Shown: positions 61,380-64,000 of the stretch, in pieces
Position numbering within the stretch: the first letter of the stretch is position 1
Layout of the letters: each line of letters opens with the position of its first letter
Source: Aphrophora alni
Taxonomy: Eukaryota > Arthropoda > Insecta > Hemiptera > Aphrophoridae
NCBI GenBank assembly: GCA_963513935.1
Contig: OY740769.1
Coordinates: 36,173,120-36,237,119 of the forward strand
DNA length: 64,000 nt
Direction: 5' to 3'
The notes under the pieces: generated by a model
Told to the model about the DNA's origin: nothing
Database searches by the model: none
Seen by the model: only the letters and a program-made list of their open reading frames with translations
Made by a program: the position numbers and the translations under genes

Positions 61380-63551
61380 GTGAGTAGTTAAACAGTCATG
61401 ACAGCTTTCTCTTGGCTTCTCTTACAATCAGTTGCTTGTGTAGTGTAGGCCTGTGTGTTGTGTAATCTGGTCACATTTTATTCAGTCTTAGCTTACATTT
61501 AGTAATGCACCTTTGGCCATTGTTATGCCCTAGTTATGGCTAAGTAAGATGTTAGTGTAGGGACAAACTCTACCGCAGTGTGCTTCATAGTACTGGTAAT
61601 ATTATTTTATTTTTTTTAAGTGTTTGTGTTTGAGTACTCCTCGTTTTTCCTTATTATGGTTGACTTAAGTCTGACAACTTGTTTTAGATTATTGACTTTG
61701 CTTTAGTTTCCAAAATAGCTTTAGGCTACTAGGTATGTTGGTGTGTTTTATGATATTTATGTTGTACTTTTACATTTAATAACGAGAGTTTTTTATACTC
61801 TCGAAATTTAGTTTATTAATTTTCTATAGTCAAATGTTAGCAAACGTCCGATTAAATCATATTTATAAAATAATGATTCAATCTCTTAGAAATTACAATA
61901 TACCACAAAAATTTTTAATTTGGTCATCACGAAAAATCTTTTTCCCCCCTATACTACTGTTGTGTTTGAAAAGAGTATCCAATATGAAATATTTCCAAAT
62001 AAAACGAGAGATGCTGTTGAATGGAGATTTATTTTCAACTTTTCCAAACTCTTTTCATCTCAGTGAAAGTATATACGCTACGAAACTTCTACAAGTATCA
62101 AAGTGTTAGTTTAAAAGTAACTTTGATTTTGGTGTTTGGATACTTTGTATTCTGATCATGTAATCGATTGAAGGACAGATGTTATTCGAAACTCAACAGT
62201 TGTGGTCAATCGTGATTGTTCTGTATTTATTAAGAAAAAGTGACCACTTTATCAAAGATATATAAGAAAACTGTTGCCAGTATTACTGTACAATTTCTCA
62301 TTGACTTATACAATTTTATTTTTGACTACTACAATAAACCCAATATCAGTTGAGGTTCTTTAAAAGAAACAAATTATACTAATTTATTTCCTGAATAATC
62401 CGACTTTAATTGAACTGAAGTACATTTTTATCTTTGATTTAAAATATTTTTTTCAAACCTATATTTATGTTATTGACAATATTATTTATTGAGATTATGG
62501 TGTTATATTTAGAAGACATTAATCATATTGTTAGTTTTGAATAAAATCATAAATAAATATATTATTGTGACAATGATAGTTTTATTTATATTTTTCAAAA
62601 CCAATATTTTCGATTCCTAAATTATACGTACTTTACTCGAAAAACTTAATACATTGTTCTGAATTCAGATCTAAAATTTGATCATTGTTTTTCACTACAT
62701 TGGTAGAAAAAAACATTTGCTTAGATCAAATTTACATACAAGGAAAACTCGGAAAGGGCATTGAGTACGTTCATTTAAAATTAATACCTGTTACTTTAAT
62801 ATATTTTAGTATATTTTTTGTTTATGAATTGTATGTATACTATAATGCTAATTATTGTATAATAATTACTACATATAATATAATAAGCGTTTTCATAATA
62901 AATTATAAATATCAGAAAATTATAATTTAACTAAAATACTATGTATATATCGGTTCATTTCACCTTTTTACAAAATTATAACAAAAAAAGGGGGTTAAAT
63001 GTTAAAATATCATATCGATAAAATTAATTTAGTAACACAAATGAGTAAAATAAAAACTTTTTATTATGATTTTGTTATGAATCAAGATATGTACATATGT
63101 AATAAAAAAATAAAGATACAATTCGATTAAATATAAGAAACTGAATGTTATATTGTACACTTTTTTCTACATATTTCGTATCCGATACACCCAAACAGTT
63201 TATTTGTTTATAATTGTATATTATTTATATATTTATATTTCGGTGAATTCTTATATAATTAGAACTTTGGCAAAGAATAAATAACTTATTTAATAAATAA
63301 TTTAAAATAATTGTATTTCAGTAACGTAAATTTAATTTTAAAACCAAATTTATACTTTTATTTTCCAATTTATATAAATTTTATTTTAACTATCTATATT
63401 AACGCTGACTCTCCAGGACTTGAAAGTATTTGCTTTGTTGTCAAACTTGTTTCTTCTTATCTCTGAGTTCTTTCTTTATTTTTTATAAGTTGATTTTTTT
63501 AATAGTATAGATTTCTAAATAATAATTGAGCTTGACTTGTGAGACAATATT
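61380..63551. other. A+T-rich DNA, possibly intronic
   Basis: If the exon at 61341-61379 is real, this is its first intron. An ATG frame at 61834-62109 (91 codons) follows a CTATAG that could be an acceptor, but its composition matches the background and I do not call it. Nothing else is recognisable. Confidence 0.5.
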
Positions 63552-63810
63552 AGATAGACTAAACTCGAACACAATATCTCTCTAAAATTACATTTACTTA
63601 ATCAAACGCGTTTCAACGACAAAGTCGCCATCCTTGGTGATACACGAGCTACAATATCTGAACTATAACTCTATATAGTTGTAGTTATAGAGATATAGTT
63701 TAGATGTTGTAGCTTTTGTATCACTGAGGATGGCGACTTTGTCGTTGAAATGTGTTTGATTAAGTAAACGTAACTTTTGTAAGATCTTTTGTTCAAGTTT
63801 TGTTCTATCT
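63552..63810. repeat. Fold-back pair of the Penelope-like repeat (copies B and C)
   Basis: The left arm (about 63552-63676) and right arm (about 63679-63810) are inverted copies of the segment also seen at 6548-6660. They start AGATAG.(A)C.AAACT(C/T)GAACA on both outer sides and meet at a TATAGTTGTAGTTATAGAG centre. Copy C (plus strand) keeps CTGAGGATGGCGACTTTGTC then GTTGAAATG, i.e. the CUGANGA and GAAA hammerhead core boxes around a short stem-loop. Copy B has CCAAGGA instead, so its core is broken. Tail-to-tail pairing of partial copies is common for Penelope-like elements. No reverse transcriptase is present. Confidence 0.7.
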
Positions 63811-64000
63811 AGTACAGATGTATAAAAACCTATTGCTTTATGTAGATGTAAATATACTCAGATTTTGTTTTTCAGTATTTCGAAAATTTTGTAAGTTCCA
63901 TTTTTGAAAATCAATGTAAAAAAATATATATTACAGCAGCAACTTTTTTTTGAATAATATTAATAACAGTAAGTTGAACGGTGAGGTAGGTGTAGAAAAA
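63811..64000. other. A+T-rich tail of the window
   Basis: Nothing assignable. It may still belong to the repeat or to the intron proposed from 61380. Confidence 0.5.

Overview
The window looks like a gene-poor piece of an arthropod, most likely insect, nuclear genome. It is very A+T-rich by eye. It has long (TA)n runs, no operon-like packing of reading frames, relics of several eukaryotic transposon classes, a short interstitial run of the insect telomere pentamer TTAGG, and two TATA plus TCAGT-type core promoters. I cannot name the species from the sequence. A hemipteran is only a guess. I found no convincing complete host gene, no tRNA, rRNA or snRNA gene, and no CRISPR or bacterial feature.

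Layout. From 1 to about 25.2 kb the sequence is mostly anonymous A+T-rich DNA. It is broken by a TA-flanked Tigger/pogo-like non-autonomous element that carries a 78-bp minisatellite (3897-4709), a decayed tandem array (about 6.37-7.43 kb) holding one copy of a Penelope-like repeat, and a 5'-truncated, frameshifted RNase H-bearing non-LTR retrotransposon tail on the minus strand (22939-23593). From about 25.2 to 47.46 kb lies an old, collinear tandem segmental duplication (copy 1 about 25.2-34.17 kb, copy 2 about 35.6-47.46 kb). At least ten short islands are shared in the same order. The last island is a matched TATA-box/initiator pair on the plus strand (34.0 and 47.3 kb). Copy 1 also carries an 805-bp G+C-rich non-autonomous element with an 8-bp target duplication (33124-33928), just upstream of its promoter.

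The clearest autonomous-looking unit is a 3.54-kb DNA transposon at 54092-57635. It has roughly 145-bp imperfect terminal inverted repeats (TIRs) and one long intronless frame of about 637 codons for a transposase-like protein with acidic residues in an apparent DDE-type core and a C-terminal cysteine-rich CXC-like domain. Each end has a G-quadruplex-capable G/C tract inside the TIR, and a perfect 43-bp-arm hairpin lies 3' of the gene. I suggest an Academ-like affiliation as a hypothesis only. Next to it (57999-58964) is an internally deleted mariner/Tc1-superfamily relic with long TIRs and a recognisable WFQQ...SPDLSPLDF transposase remnant. The last part of the window has a possible first coding exon of an unknown gene (61341-61379) and a fold-back pair of the Penelope-like repeat (63552-63810) with a hammerhead-ribozyme-like core.

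Limits: all alignments were made by eye, and boundaries given as 'about' could move by tens of bases, or by a few hundred for the segmental duplication.
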